From NCBI GenBank assembly GCA_024345305.1, contig BRON01000016.1:62001-126000 (forward strand): a stretch of 64,000 nucleotides of DNA, written 5' to 3'. The first letter of the stretch is position 1; each line of letters starts with the position of its first letter. The notes under the pieces were generated by a model, which was given only the letters and a program-made list of their open reading frames with translations, made no database searches and had not been told where the DNA came from. The stretch comes from Mrakia gelida. Taxonomy: Eukaryota; Basidiomycota; Tremellomycetes; Cystofilobasidiales; Mrakiaceae. Shown piece by piece: positions 46,884 through 57,762 of this stretch. Position numbers and translations under genes: made by a program.

Positions 46884-49035
46884 TCATCGTCGCACGAACC
46901 CTCCGAACCAGCCAACGACAACTCGACCAAGTCCATTCCCTCCCACTTGGACTTCCTCTTCCCCTCCTCCTCTCTCCTCAGCCTCGACCAGTTCGTCTCC
47001 TCTCCCTCTTTCAACCTCCCCTTCCTCACCCTCTTCTTCTGTCCTCGTAAAAGCGACCTCCTCGTCCTTCACAATCACCGCATCCCCCAACTCCTCCACC
47101 TCCAACTCCTCATGCTGCTCCACCATCCCAACCCATCTCCTCCTCTCTTCATCCCAACTCCCAGACCCAATCTCAATTCCTCTCCTCCATCTCTCGCACC
47201 GATCCTCCCTCCCACGTCGGATCCTCTCCTCCCTTTCCTCCTCGCTCTCCTCCCGAGCACCACTACCACCCGTCACTCTCTCACTCTCCATCCTAACCTG
47301 ACCTCTCCCTCTCGGTTCAGCTGCAGCGAGATCTGGAGATCCACCGAAGTTCGGTCCCTGAACGACGACGCGTTCGGTCGGACGGAGGACGGGTCGTCTC
47401 GTCGCGGTCTGGGTGGCTGTTGTCGTAGTTGGAACGGGAGGGAGAGGAGCAGTTGGAGGTGGACTGGGAGACGGGTTGTGACCTCGGCTGGGACTTTGAA
47501 GGATGATTCCTCGAGGACGAGGTCGAGCTGGGGAGAGAGGTTGGGTTGGCGTGGGCTCTGCGGATGATGCTGGAGCGAGGGAGGTGGTGGTGGGGAGAGG
47601 GCTGGCGGGTTGGTGGGGAGTCGTGACGAGGGAAGAGGAGGACGCGGTTGAGCTGTTGAGCTGGTTGGACTGGATGGTAGGAGGGTGGAGGGAAGAAGGG
47701 GAGGGTTGGAGGAATCGAGGAGGTCCGTTCCATTCGATGGGTACGAGCGCGACTGTTTCTTCTCCTCCTCCGTCCTCGACTCCGACAGGCGAAGGCAGAG
47801 GAGAGGCTGCGACTCGGGGTCCAGGGTTGAGATGGGTGACGTCGAACGAGGAGGAGGACGAGCTCGAGGACGAAGCTGAACCGTTGGTGTTGGTGTTGGT
47901 CGAGGGATCTCTTTTCTCCCCGTTGAGAACGTCGACGAGAGGGAGGTTTGAAGACGACGATGGTGATGGAGCTTCTCCTGGAAGGGGGAATGCTGCAGTG
48001 TCGGGGTAGTCCTCCTTCGCGTCGATGAGATCCTGGAGTTTGAGCTCCAAAGCGGCGGCGACGAGTTCGTCCCTCGCTCCCCGACTTCCACCGCCAGTCC
48101 CACTCCCGCACAAACTCCCACTCCCACCCTGTGGCTCTTCTTCGTCGAAGAGTCGATCCTCGTCGAGCATCGAATCGTAGTCGAAGACGCCTAGGGACGT
48201 CGCTGCTGCCGAGAGCAACACGTTTTGATCGACGACGCGTCGAGACCTTCCTCCGTCGACTGGGACGCCGGTGGTAGTGGTGTGAGACGAGCTTTGGGAG
48301 TGAGAGGCGGAGGGGGAAGGACGAGTAGCGCGGTAGATGTCCAGTTCCGCCTTGAAGGTGGCGGAGACGTCGACTGGGGGCCTTGGGACGACGATGGGAA
48401 TGGAGACGGTTGGTGTTCTGAATGATGATTGAAGAACATCGAAGCAAGGTCAGAGGCGGATAGAGCGAACTCTCTACTACTCTGCCGAGCGTGAAGTCCA
48501 CGAGAGGTAGATGTCGAGCTCGGGGACTCACCCAGGCGACGACGCTACTCTCATTCCTCTCCTCCTCCTGGTCCTCGCCCCCTCCTCCTCCTGAGCAGCA
48601 GCTTCTCGCTCAGCTCTCTCCTTCTCCTTCCCCTTCCAGTCGCGACGTTCCAGCTGGTAATGACCCCTAGGATCATCGAAGGTGTGGACGGGCTTGTCGA
48701 GATAACGAATCGAAGTGAGGTGAGAGTGAGGGTCCGAAGGAGGGATGGCGAGGGAACTGGGTGATGATGAAGGAGAGTTGGGAGATTGAAGAGAAGAGAC
48801 CTAGAGGATAGGAGAGCAAGGAGGGTGAGAAGTGAGCTCCCGATGTTGAAAAACGATTGAGATCCAGGCTCGAAAGCTCGTTGTTGACCTTCGTTCTACC
48901 CGCGAGCTCGACACCGAGAGAGAGAAGGAAGCAAGAGCTCACCTGAGTACCAACCCTACCCGCCATCCTAGAAACATCCACCTGCCCTGCTGTGGTACCT
49001 CCGAGGTTCGAGAACACGCTGAGAGATGGAGCCAT
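46884..49035 (-). CDS. Hypothetical Ser/Pro-rich protein
   Basis: Not recognised. Three exons are likely. The first begins MAPSLSVFSNLGGTTAGQVD and ends at a GTGAGC donor. The second includes IPPSDPHSHLTSIRYLDKPV, HTFDDPRGHYQLERRDWKG and a basic Arg run, TRRRRGMRV. The third is long, with RTPTVSIPIVVPRPPVDVSA, FDYDSMLDEDRLFDEEEP and LELKLQDLIDAKEDYPD. Low-complexity Ser, Thr and Pro runs and a charged Arg/Glu segment (EESEEEREERIRRGREDR) follow, ending GWFGGFVRR-stop. The total is about 600 residues. Frame continuity over more than 1.3 kb of the third exon and good splice joins support a real gene. The order short conserved-looking N-terminus, disordered middle, charged end suggests a regulatory or scaffold protein, but that is a guess. 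Confidence 0.6.
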
Positions 49036-50116
49036 CTGAGCTGCTGGGGAGGTCGAACGAGGAGGAAGAGGCCGCTTCTCGAAGCTGAGATGGTCTCGCC
49101 AGTTTTAGATATGTTCTCTCGATTTCAGAGTCCGAATATCATCCCCTGGTCCCGAGCCGGTTATGTTCGCTGGAAGAAAACACGACGCGACGCGTCTTCC
49201 TTCTCTCTGCCTTCCAATCCACTCTTTCCCCATCTGTCCTTTCCTGCACTGAGCTCGTGCGTGCCCACACTCTTTTTACTCACCATTTATACTAGAATAC
49301 CCTCCGACCATCATGTTTCATGGCGACGCGTCCTTGAACCAAACCTCCCTCTTCTTCCCCCCGCTCTTGCTCCTTTTGTTTTGTTTTGTTTTGTTTTCCT
49401 TTCCTCCTCCTCCTCTTCCTCCTCCGCTTCTCGCTCAGGGTCTTTCCTCAAGCCCAGACCACTTCTCAAATCTTCCTCATTCTTCATCTTTAACATCATC
49501 GGATCTCCATCAGCCTCCGAAGCAGCCGAGCAACGAACGAAGCTCATCTTTCGGCTTCCCCCCTCGCTTCTTGCCCTCCCTCCCTCTCACACCCACCCGA
49601 CCCACTTGCCTCCTCCTTCCTCTTAACCTCCCCTACCTCTCCCTCGATTCTCTCTCTTCTACTCTACAACACTCGCGACCAAACTCGCTCAAGCAATCAA
49701 TTCATTCACCCCCCTTCGCTCCCCTCTCTCTCTCCTTTGCCTCCCTCCCTTGTCAACAGCCGCCTCGCCCTCGCCCCTTCCTTTCCCCGAAGAGCCCGAG
49801 GGCCCAAAGCTGATCGTTCTCTTTGACTCTCTTCCCCTCTGTCTTCTTCCTCCTCTTCTCTTCTTCCCTCTCCCTCTTCAAATCTCTCTCCTCGGTTGAG
49901 CTCACCCCTCCCCTCCCTCCCTTCAATCGTCTGGCTCGTGTCTCCCTTCCCCTGATCGAGCCGGAGTTTGAACTCTTTCCCGATGATCAGGTGCCCGAAC
50001 GCGTTTCTGCTTCCCTCCTCTGCCCCTCCCATTTTCGTCTTCGCGGACCAAACCACCAAACCTCCTCCCCTCCAACCAAACCATCGCCCTCCTCTTCACG
50101 AACGCGAACGAAGAAG
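49036..50116. promoter_or_regulatory. Divergent promoter region between two hypothetical genes
   Basis: About 1.1 kb. The right-hand 600 bp (49500-50110) are strongly C/T-rich on the + strand, like the leader of UTP10, and suggest a long 5' untranslated region of the gene at 50117. A short GTTTT/TTTTG repeat lies at about 49374-49398, and GACGCGTC copies at 49189 and 49325. No coding segment was found. Confidence 0.4.
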
Positions 50117-53100
50117 ATGGTCCTCCCGTTCGTTCCCCTCTCTTTACCAGCTCAACCCCAACGACCACACCAGAAGATGAAGGAGAGAGGAGGAGGGGGA
50201 GGAGGAGGGGGAGGGGAGTGGGCTGGAGGAGGAGGGGCGATGGGAGGAGGAGTGGGGGGAGCAGGGGTTGGGGGAGGTGGCAAGAGGACTCAGCCTAGGC
50301 ATAAGGTCGTTTTTGATTTGGTGAGTCAAGAGGAGAGACGATACTGGGTGGGTGGAGGGAGTGGGGGGAGAGAGGGAAGGGGGGGTGAGGGAGGGAGAGC
50401 AAGAGGAGGGACGAGGGCGTGAGCTCGAGGGAGCTTCCTTCCTCAGCGAGCGAGACCGAGAGCTCGAAGGCGCGAGACACGATGGGGAGTCGAAAGAGAG
50501 GCGCTACAGATGAGATACTGATGAGTTGTTGGTTGGTGGGACGGGGCGAAACGAATCAACAGCACCTCCAACATCTCGCTCTCCATCAACTTCCTTCGAT
50601 GAGCTCGACGGCGAAGGGGAGAGAACGAGGAGGAGGAGGAGCGAAGGGGGAGAGAGAAGGGATGGGGGTGGGGATGAAGGTGAGTGCTTGCTTCGTGTTT
50701 CTTGTAGAGGAGGAAGTGGGAGAAGAAAGGGAAGGGGAGGTGGGAGGGGAGGAAAGGGAGGGACAGAGGAGGAGGAGATGGTCTGAGCTCGACGGCGCGT
50801 CTCCTCTCATTTCGCGAGACGAGACGAGAGACGGGAGAGATGGGAAATGGATTGGGATGGGCTGGGAAAAGAAACAACGCGTGAAAGGACGCGTTTGAGC
50901 TCGACACTGACTCTTCCTTTCCTCGTCCGTTCGACTTTAACAGGACTCGACCTCGAACCAACTCCCACCTCTCCCCGAAGCTCTTCTCTGGCAGGGATCT
51001 GAGACCAGAGGCGCTTTGAAGGTGAGTGTCAGTCGAAGTGCTGGAGAGGAAAGAAGGGCGAGAGGAGGAGAGGGAGGTGAGAGGAGAGGAGGGGGAGGAA
51101 GCGAGGGTTGGAGATGGTCGCTGACCTCGTCCTCCCCATCTTCTCCCTCACCCTTCTTCGCTCACCTCCCTCGAACCAGTTCCGACTCCGACTCCGTTCC
51201 CCTCCCTCCATCTGTCTCCTCCTCGACGACTCCCACCACGAGATCGTCATCCCTCTCAGCAACATCACCTCGCTTCAACTCCTCGATGCACCCAACGCCA
51301 ACTCCATCCAGAAGGAGGGAGAGGAGACGAACGAGCAAGAGCAGCAGCAGTCGAAGGAGAGAGAGACGAGGGTTGGGTTGGAGGATGAGACGCTCGAGGA
51401 GATGGAGAGCAGATTGAGATTGGGAGGAATGGTCTTGGAGATGGGGATCGTGCAGGGGGTGAGTTCGGGCGTTCCTTTCTCACGTCTTCCTCGTCGTCTT
51501 TTCGTCTTCCTTCTTTCGAAGAGAGGAGGGTCGAGAGGACGGAGCTCACCTGTTCTCTCTCCGGTCGGTCGCTTTGACGGACACAGTGCCAGAAGGACTT
51601 CAGGCTGAGGTGAGTTCCTCCCTCGACGCGTTTCGTCTCTTTCCCTCTCGTCTCCTTCGAACGCATCGATGCGACTGACGCGTACTCCCCTCTTTCTTTG
51701 CAGAGAACCCAACCGATACGTTCGACTCTCGAGTCTTCCTGGATCCGCTCGAGTCGCTGCTGGAGATGCGACGGTCGAGGAGGGAGACTTCACTGGAGGG
51801 TGAGTTCTCTCCTCGGCTCGTTGGCTCGTCCTCCCCGCCTCCCTCCGTCTCCCTTTCGCCACGAGACTGACCTCCCTCTTATCTTTCTCCTCCTCCAGAG
51901 CTGCCAAACTCACCAACCTCGTTCGAATGACCGTGAGTCGCGTCGTTCTTCTTCTCTCTCGACGCGTCGAATCGCGTAAACAAAGCTCGGACGCGCCGTT
52001 GTCGGAGGTGACTGACTTCCTTCGCTGACTCGCGTTCTGTTCTTTTCGTCTTTCAGATCCACTCCACCGTCACCCGAGAACTTACCACCGCCATGACCTC
52101 CCTCGTCGTTCGAGCTCTCAAGGTCCGAGACGGTCAAGCCGTCGACCTCAGCGTCTTTGGAGGACATCTCACTCATCTCGAGCAGATGGGAGGAACCGTC
52201 CCTTCTTCGTCTGGGTCAGGAGTCTTCCCGATAGACTTCAACACGAGCGGAACGGAGAGCGAGCAGTCGGATGGGAGCTCGAGTGAAGGGAAGAGGGAGC
52301 CTGTGGTGTTGTTCGTGAAGAAGGGAGGAGCTGGGTTGCCGAGATACAGGATCGCTGAGGAGGAGGGGAGCTCGACGTCGAAGAGGACCAGCAGCATCAT
52401 CGAGGAGAAGGGGAAGCAGCAGTCGAATCAGATCGTCGTCGAGGAGGAGACCAGCTCACCGGTCGAGATGGTCTTCGAGGAGGACGAGTCGAGACCAACC
52501 GCTACCAGCCACCCTCTTCCTCTTCGACCCTCACCTCCCACGGAACCCAGACACCGAGCCGTCACTCAACCTCCTCCTCCTACCACTCTCCCTCCCACCC
52601 TCGTTCGACGACAAACCATCCAGGAGGACGTCGTCTTCATCAACAACCCTCCTCCTCCTCCTGCGTCCAAACAACCCACGGTCGTCGCGTCTCTCGGATC
52701 TCCGAGACTCTCCCACGCCGAGTACACCAACGCTCACACTCGACTCGCCACCACTCCTCTCTCCATCTTCGACGCTCGATTCCTCTCCAACCAAACCAAC
52801 AGCAGCAGCAACCCTCCATCGACTTCGACCTCGTCGTCCCTCCCCTCCACTCAAAAACACAGTCGAACCTCCTCCATCGCGACGCTCGTCCTCCCTCCCT
52901 CTCCAACCCTCTCCTCCGCGAACCTTCCTCTCTCCTCCCTCTCCTCTCCCACTCAGCAACTCCACCAGCGAGCAAGCACAGTCTCCCTCGGAGCCATCGG
53001 GGACTCACGACCCACCCATCGACTCCCTCACGCGTCGAGTCGAACCAGGTCCGTCACCGATGGATCCCTCCTCGCCTCAGCCGTCGCTAGAGCTTCAGCC

Positions 53101-54171
53101 AAAGCTCTCGAGAGAGGAACCGCATCCTCGTCATCTCCCACTTCTCCTACCGCTGGAAATGGGTTCGGAACTCGAGAAGAAGGATCGTCGTTCGTCGGTC
53201 AGCAACCTCAACTTCGACAGAAGACTCCTACCACCGCCACCTCCTCCTCGTCGGCCTTCCCTCCCCTGGATCGAATCTTCTCCGAAGGAAGATCGTTCGC
53301 CTACCAGTACCCCTCCCCGATGTACACTCCGAGCTCGACGTGCTTGAGCCTCTCCGAAGAGGAGGAGAACGTTCAGTTCGACGAAGGGAGGGTCAGGACT
53401 TCGTCGTTTGCGTCGTCGGAGGAGGGACCTTGGTACGGGAGAGATAGCGGGAGTGGGCTGGGGTTCGGAAGACCTTTGGGTGGGAGAGGGAGGGTGGAGA
53501 GCGGAAGGTCGATCTGGGCAGACAGCGACGAAGGAGGAGGAGGACCAAACAACAAAGACTCAGACGCGTCGTCGGTTTGGGGAGCAGCCGCGGGAGGGGG
53601 GGTCACTCGTTTCGCTTCGAGTTCGTTCTTCTCCAGCACCAGCACCAACACCCACGAGGAGGACTTCTACCCTACCCCTACACCCACCTACGCTGCCTAC
53701 CCCTCCTCCTCGTCGTCCCACCTGTCATCGGAGAGAAGACGATCCTCCCTCCCTCTCAACGGACTTCGATCCTCGAGCATCAACTTCCCTCTCCCTGCAA
53801 CTCCACCCTCCCCGCTCCCCCACCAACACCTTCCGAGCTTCCTCAGAGGATCGACACCGGACTTCTTGGGTCCCTCTTCCTCCCCTTCTCACACCCCTCC
53901 TCCAAACAACACCAACGACGCGTTCGGTCGAACTCGATCCGCCAAGTCTTCTCATCAAAGACCAACCACTCCTCGCCCCTCAACCAAACCCAAATCCCAA
54001 CCTCTCCCACCCCCACCCTCCACCCTCCTCCGAGTTGGCGATCAGAAACCAGTCCTCCCGTTCTACCAACTCATCGATCCCCGAGGAGGAGGAGCGTCGA
54101 GTCGAGGCGGCACGTCGACCTCGAACTCCAACTCTTCCGTCCACTCGAGATGGGTCTCGTCGTCGTCTTGA
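50117..54171 (+). CDS. Hypothetical Ser/Pro-rich protein with a structured N-terminal part
   Basis: Not recognised. The start is MVLPFVPLSLPAQPQRPHQK, before a polyglycine stretch and KRTQPRHKVVFDL (donor GTGAGT). Short exons follow: DSTSNQLPPLPEALLWQGSE; FRLRLRSPPSICLLLDDSHH with EIVIPLSNITSLQLLDAPNA; CQKDFRLR; EPNRYVRLSSLPGSARVAAG; AAKLTNLVRMT; and IHSTVTRELTTAMTSLVVRA. These look like one folded domain of beta strands and helices, about 250 residues. The rest is one long exon (about 52058-54171), rich in Ser, Pro and Thr with several RR-x-S-like basophilic kinase sites. It ends SSVHSRWVSSSS-stop. Nothing identifies a family; the domain resembles a regulatory module only by its layout. The ATG at 50117 is the first in frame with the splice joins. 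Confidence 0.6.
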
Positions 54172-55508
54172 AACCCAACCCAACTTCGTTCTCGTTCTTG
54201 CATCCGTCCCTCTTTCCTCCTCTCTCCCCACCCCTTTCCTCTCTGCTCTCTTTGTTCCTCTCTTCTCTCTTTGCTCTGCTCGTCTTTGCTTTTCATCTTC
54301 GTTTCCCTTCTCTGCACCCCCCCTACATCCCACTAGGTTCGGTTCGGTTCGGTTTGCACTTGATCCCCTTACCCTTACCCAATCCTATCTATCTACACTA
54401 CACTCGCACTCACACTCACACTCACACTCACACTCAGCTCGGTTCTTGCTTGCCTTGCACTTTTCACGACGCGTCGTTCGGTTCTCGGTTTTCGGTTTTG
54501 GTTCAAGGTCCTTTCATGCCCCTTTCCTCTATGTCCTCCACCCCATGTTCGTCGTTTTTCAGTCTAGTTTAGCTCCCCTCCCCTCTCTCCCTTGTGCTCT
54601 CCTTGTGCTTCGTTCTGTTCGTCTTGCCTCGCTCCCCCTCCCCCCCCCCCCATCCTTCCCACTCCCATACCCATCCCTGCTTTCTTTTTGTTCGTATTCC
54701 TGCTTTGGCGTGTTTTCGTTCTTCTGCGTTTGCGTTTGCTGAGAGGCTCCTCCCTCGTCCCTCGTCCCCGAGCGAGGTCGGCCTTTCCTTCTCGGTTCTT
54801 TTTGCTTGCGTTTGACTCTGATTCTGCTTGCGTTTTGGATTTGGGTTGGGAGATGAGATGGGCTTGGGTTCGGACTGATGTCTATGTATCGAGTGGGAGA
54901 ATGGGAAAGAGGGGGTGGAGTTGGGTTAAATTCAAGAGGAGAGAGGGGAGCGTCGTCGACGCGAGGCGAACGAGCGAGAGAGGCGAGATACTGGAAGAGG
55001 GGCAAGCTGTTGAGTGGATGATGCGGGATGGAAGTGAAGGAGAGTAAATCAAGTCTGGCAACGAGAAGGGGAGAGGAGAGCAGGGGAGAGGTAAAGAGAG
55101 TCGAGCTCGACGAACGGCCGCGACGCGTTCCGCCATGCTTCCCTCCAAGCGAAAGAGAAGGTTTCCACCCTCTCAAATCAGATCCAACCTCTTTCACTCA
55201 GCACCTCCTCCCAGTAGCTGCTGAAACAGTGAGAGAAGCTTCTCTGAACTGCAGCATCTTCGAGAGCTCTTGTCGTCCTCCCTGAGCTCAGCCCTCCCTC
55301 GCTAGTCCTCCCTTCACGCTCTCCAACAACACCACTCAACGACACGGACAGAGACAAAAAGGGCGTAAAAGTCATTACTCATCTGAGCACCAGTATTCGG
55401 TTCGTTCCTTCCGTCTAACCCAGCTTCATCCCTCACCCGTTTGAGCTCTCTCGCTCTGGACCTCCTTCCCCAACCCCAACCCAAGAGCTCCAAACGAGCT
55501 GATCGGAT
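54172..55508. repeat. Intergenic with short tandem repeats
   Basis: About 1.3 kb of convergent 3' flank. Simple repeats lie at 54336-54353 (GGTTC units) and 54401-54436 (CACTCA/CACACT hexamers), and a run of 11 C near 54640. GACGCGTC occurs at 54468. Frames in this stretch are compositional; no supported gene was found. Confidence 0.5.
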
Positions 55509-56119
55509 CTACGGATTAGGCTGAACCTTCCCTCCTTGAGCGGCGTACTGTTCCGGCGTGAGAGTTTTCTGTGGGTCGTCGAGACGGGAGAGAGGAGCAA
55601 CGAGGGCCAAGAGGGGAGGAGGTCAGCTCGAGCTCGAGCACGAGCTGCCGAGCAGAGAGGACGAGAAGAACGAGAGAGAGCGAAGGGGGGGTAGGAACGG
55701 ACCTGCGAGAAAGCGTGCAGCAGAGCGATCTCCTCTACCAGGATGGAGTTGACTGAGGTGAAACGAAGGGAAAAGAGGGACAGAAGGAACCAATGGTGAG
55801 CTCGAGAGAGGGATAGAGAGCTGAGCTCCTTCCTTCCATGGACTCGACTCACTCAACCGATTCCGTTTCAGCGTGTTCAGACCCTCGAAATCTCCTGCTA
55901 CGACAACTATGGAGTAGCTTGCTCCGCAGCCTGAGGAGGAGTCGGTGATGTCCTGTCGAAGAGAAGCGAAGCGAAGGAGGGAGGGGATCGGTCAGCTTCG
56001 ATTCGTTTCGAAGGAGAGGAGAAGGTTGGGTTGGGTGTGGAGACGGGACGAACGAGATGAACGAGGTTCTTGAGAGAGGCGACGAGCTTGTCTTTGATTA
56101 CGTTGGGTGGGACGGACAT
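55509..56119 (-). CDS. BOL2: BolA-like protein, Bol2/Fra2 type
   Basis: Small cytosolic or nuclear partner of monothiol glutaredoxins; in yeast the Fra2-Grx3/4 pair senses Fe-S status and controls iron-responsive transcription. Exon 1: MSVPPNVIKDKLVASLKNLV-HL, ending at a GTTCGT donor. Exon 2: DITDSSSGCGASYSIVVVAG through GLNTLKRNR, with the conserved Cys of the SxGCG motif. Exon 3: LVNSILVEEIALLHAFSQ, with the family's invariant His near the end. Exon 4: KTLTPEQYAAQEGKVQPNP-stop. Length is about 95-100 residues, as usual. There is no mitochondrial targeting sequence, which favours the cytosolic Bol2 type. Divergent from MYND-7 with 288 bp between starts. CIA2, another iron-sulfur gene, is also in this window. 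Confidence 0.92.
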
Positions 56120-56407
56120 GATGGAAGAGAGGGAAGGAGGGGAAGGTGAGGGAGAGAGGAGAAGGAGGTCGGCTTGAGTTGGGAGGGACGAGAGAGGTCG
56201 GAGATTCAAAGGCGCAATCTGATCGCGATTTAGAAAAAATGGGCGAAGTGGGAGAAGAGGAGTTGGAGGGTGAAGTCTAGGCGAGCTCGATCTGCAGAGA
56301 AAAAACTGAGCCAGAAGGGCTGAGTCCGGCCGGAAGCGGAGGCGAAGGGACAGGAGTCGAGCTCAACTTGACCACCAACTTCGACTCCCTTCCCTCTCTC
56401 TCTTTCG

Positions 56408-57762
56408 ATGTCCACTCCTACTCCTACAAGATTCGGAGAGCTCCTCGGACTCACGCAAGGGATCGACGCTCTTCCAGCTCGTACGCTCTCAACACGAGAA
56501 TTCGACGAGGTCTGGGCTGTGGTTCGTCCGACTGCTCGACCAGTCTTCTTCGCTTCTTCCCTCCCCGAGATCCGACTTCAACTTGCTTCGACCTTCTCTG
56601 ACGTCTTCCTTCCCCGGTCTTGGGCTTGAAACAGTGCGAGCACCTCGTCAGGCTGCCGAGCGAGGAGCAGATGTTATTCTACGTTCGTTCCACGCGCCGT
56701 CTACATCCCGCCCTTGAGCGTCCTCGAGCTCACCGGCCTTCCCTCTCCCTCTTCTTCTCTCTGTCCCCTCATCACAGAACAAGGTCGCAGTGCTCTTCCT
56801 CCCAAGCCTCCTTCGACCCATCATGGATGCTTCCGTTCACCCTTACGGCGGTGAAACACGATGGTTCCTCTACGAGATGGTCTGCAACAGGTCGGTTCAG
56901 ACCCCCTCCTTCACTCGATTCGTCAGGAATCATCCCGACGAGGCCTCGAAACTCTTCGTTTCCTTGCTCGAGGAGATGGCAAGATTTCCTCAATCGGCGC
57001 ACGAGGTACGCCGCTTTGTTTTCACCACTTCGCCTCTCTGAAGCGAGCTCGTTTCTGGATGGGAAGGGATTGAAGGAGAGGCGAAGCTGCCGATCTCTTC
57101 TCGTCTCCTCTTCCCTTCTCTTCGCTTCGTCCCTTCTCTTCCTGTTCAGAACGCCGCCATGGCCCAAAACTTTCTAGTCCGACTCTTCACCCTCGTCGAC
57201 ATCCTCACTGTCCAGGTCGCCCTTCACCTCCCTCCCTCCTCATCTCTGCCCTCCATCGATCCCTTCACTCAAGGTCGCGTCCTCGACCTGCTCGTTGTCC
57301 TGGAGGAGCGTTACGGTCGGGACCCCGGAGAGATCGAGATGGTGAGGGAGGTGGTGAGGGGCAGGATCTCAAGTTCCCAAATGGTCGAAAATCTTGTCTC
57401 GAAGGGTGGTCACCTCACCTGGAGGCATTGCGAGTCGAAGGATCGAGATATCCCTCAGTTCCCTGCCGGAACGTCCTCGGACGCGTGTGCTGTTCTGGAG
57501 GAGGGCGTGGAGATGTCGGCTTGTAGTAGGGTGAGCACGCTTATCTTCTTTCCAGAGCTTTCGTCCTTGACTGATCCTATCCCTGCGCGTCTGCTTCAGT
57601 GCTTCGTCGTTCGATACTGCTCTCGGGGTTCGCTCGATCCTTGCTCCCTGCGCACCCTTGTCCCCGCTGACAACGTATCCTCTTCTTCCTTTGTACCTTT
57701 CAGAACATCAAAAGCTCGACTGGAAACGACACAAGCTGTCCTGCTTCGAACCAAGCTGGTAG
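56408..57762 (+). CDS. MYND-7: MYND-type zinc-finger family protein (apparently intact)
   Basis: Family member starting MSTPTPTRFGELLGLTQGID, close in sequence to MYND-3 and MYND-5 at this end. Exon 1 ends EFDEVWAV at GTTCGT. Exon 2 is CEHLVRLPSEEQMLFY, also ending at GTTCGT. Exon 3 starts NKVAVLFLPSLLRPIMDASV and contains FTRFVRNHPDEASKLFVSLL. Exon 4 starts NAAMAQNFLVRLFTLVDIL and reaches HLTWRHCESKDRDIPQFP, SDACAVLEEGVEMSACSR. Exon 5 is CFVVRYCSR, with donor GTTCGC. Exon 6 is EHQKLDWKRHKLSCFEPSW-stop. All eight presumed zinc ligands are present, with the family's C-x19-C first pair and His in place of the usual YCSxxCQ Cys. The first ATG is used as start. It is followed by a degraded copy of its last exon. 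Confidence 0.8.

Noticed and set aside
47317..48531. A 404-codon minus-strand frame overlapping the Ser/Pro-rich gene at 46884-49035
   Set aside because: It is Arg/Ser/Pro-rich as expected for the +1 shadow of a low-complexity GC-rich exon, and lacks matching splice joins.
54336..54436. GGTTC and CACTCA repeats as possible telomere-like sequence
   Set aside because: Neither unit matches known fungal telomere repeats, the tracts are short, and they lie between ordinary genes.
53408..54742. Two large plus-strand frames in the last exon of the gene at 50117-54171
   Set aside because: They are alternate frames of the long Ser/Pro exon, and they continue into simple repeats downstream of the true stop.
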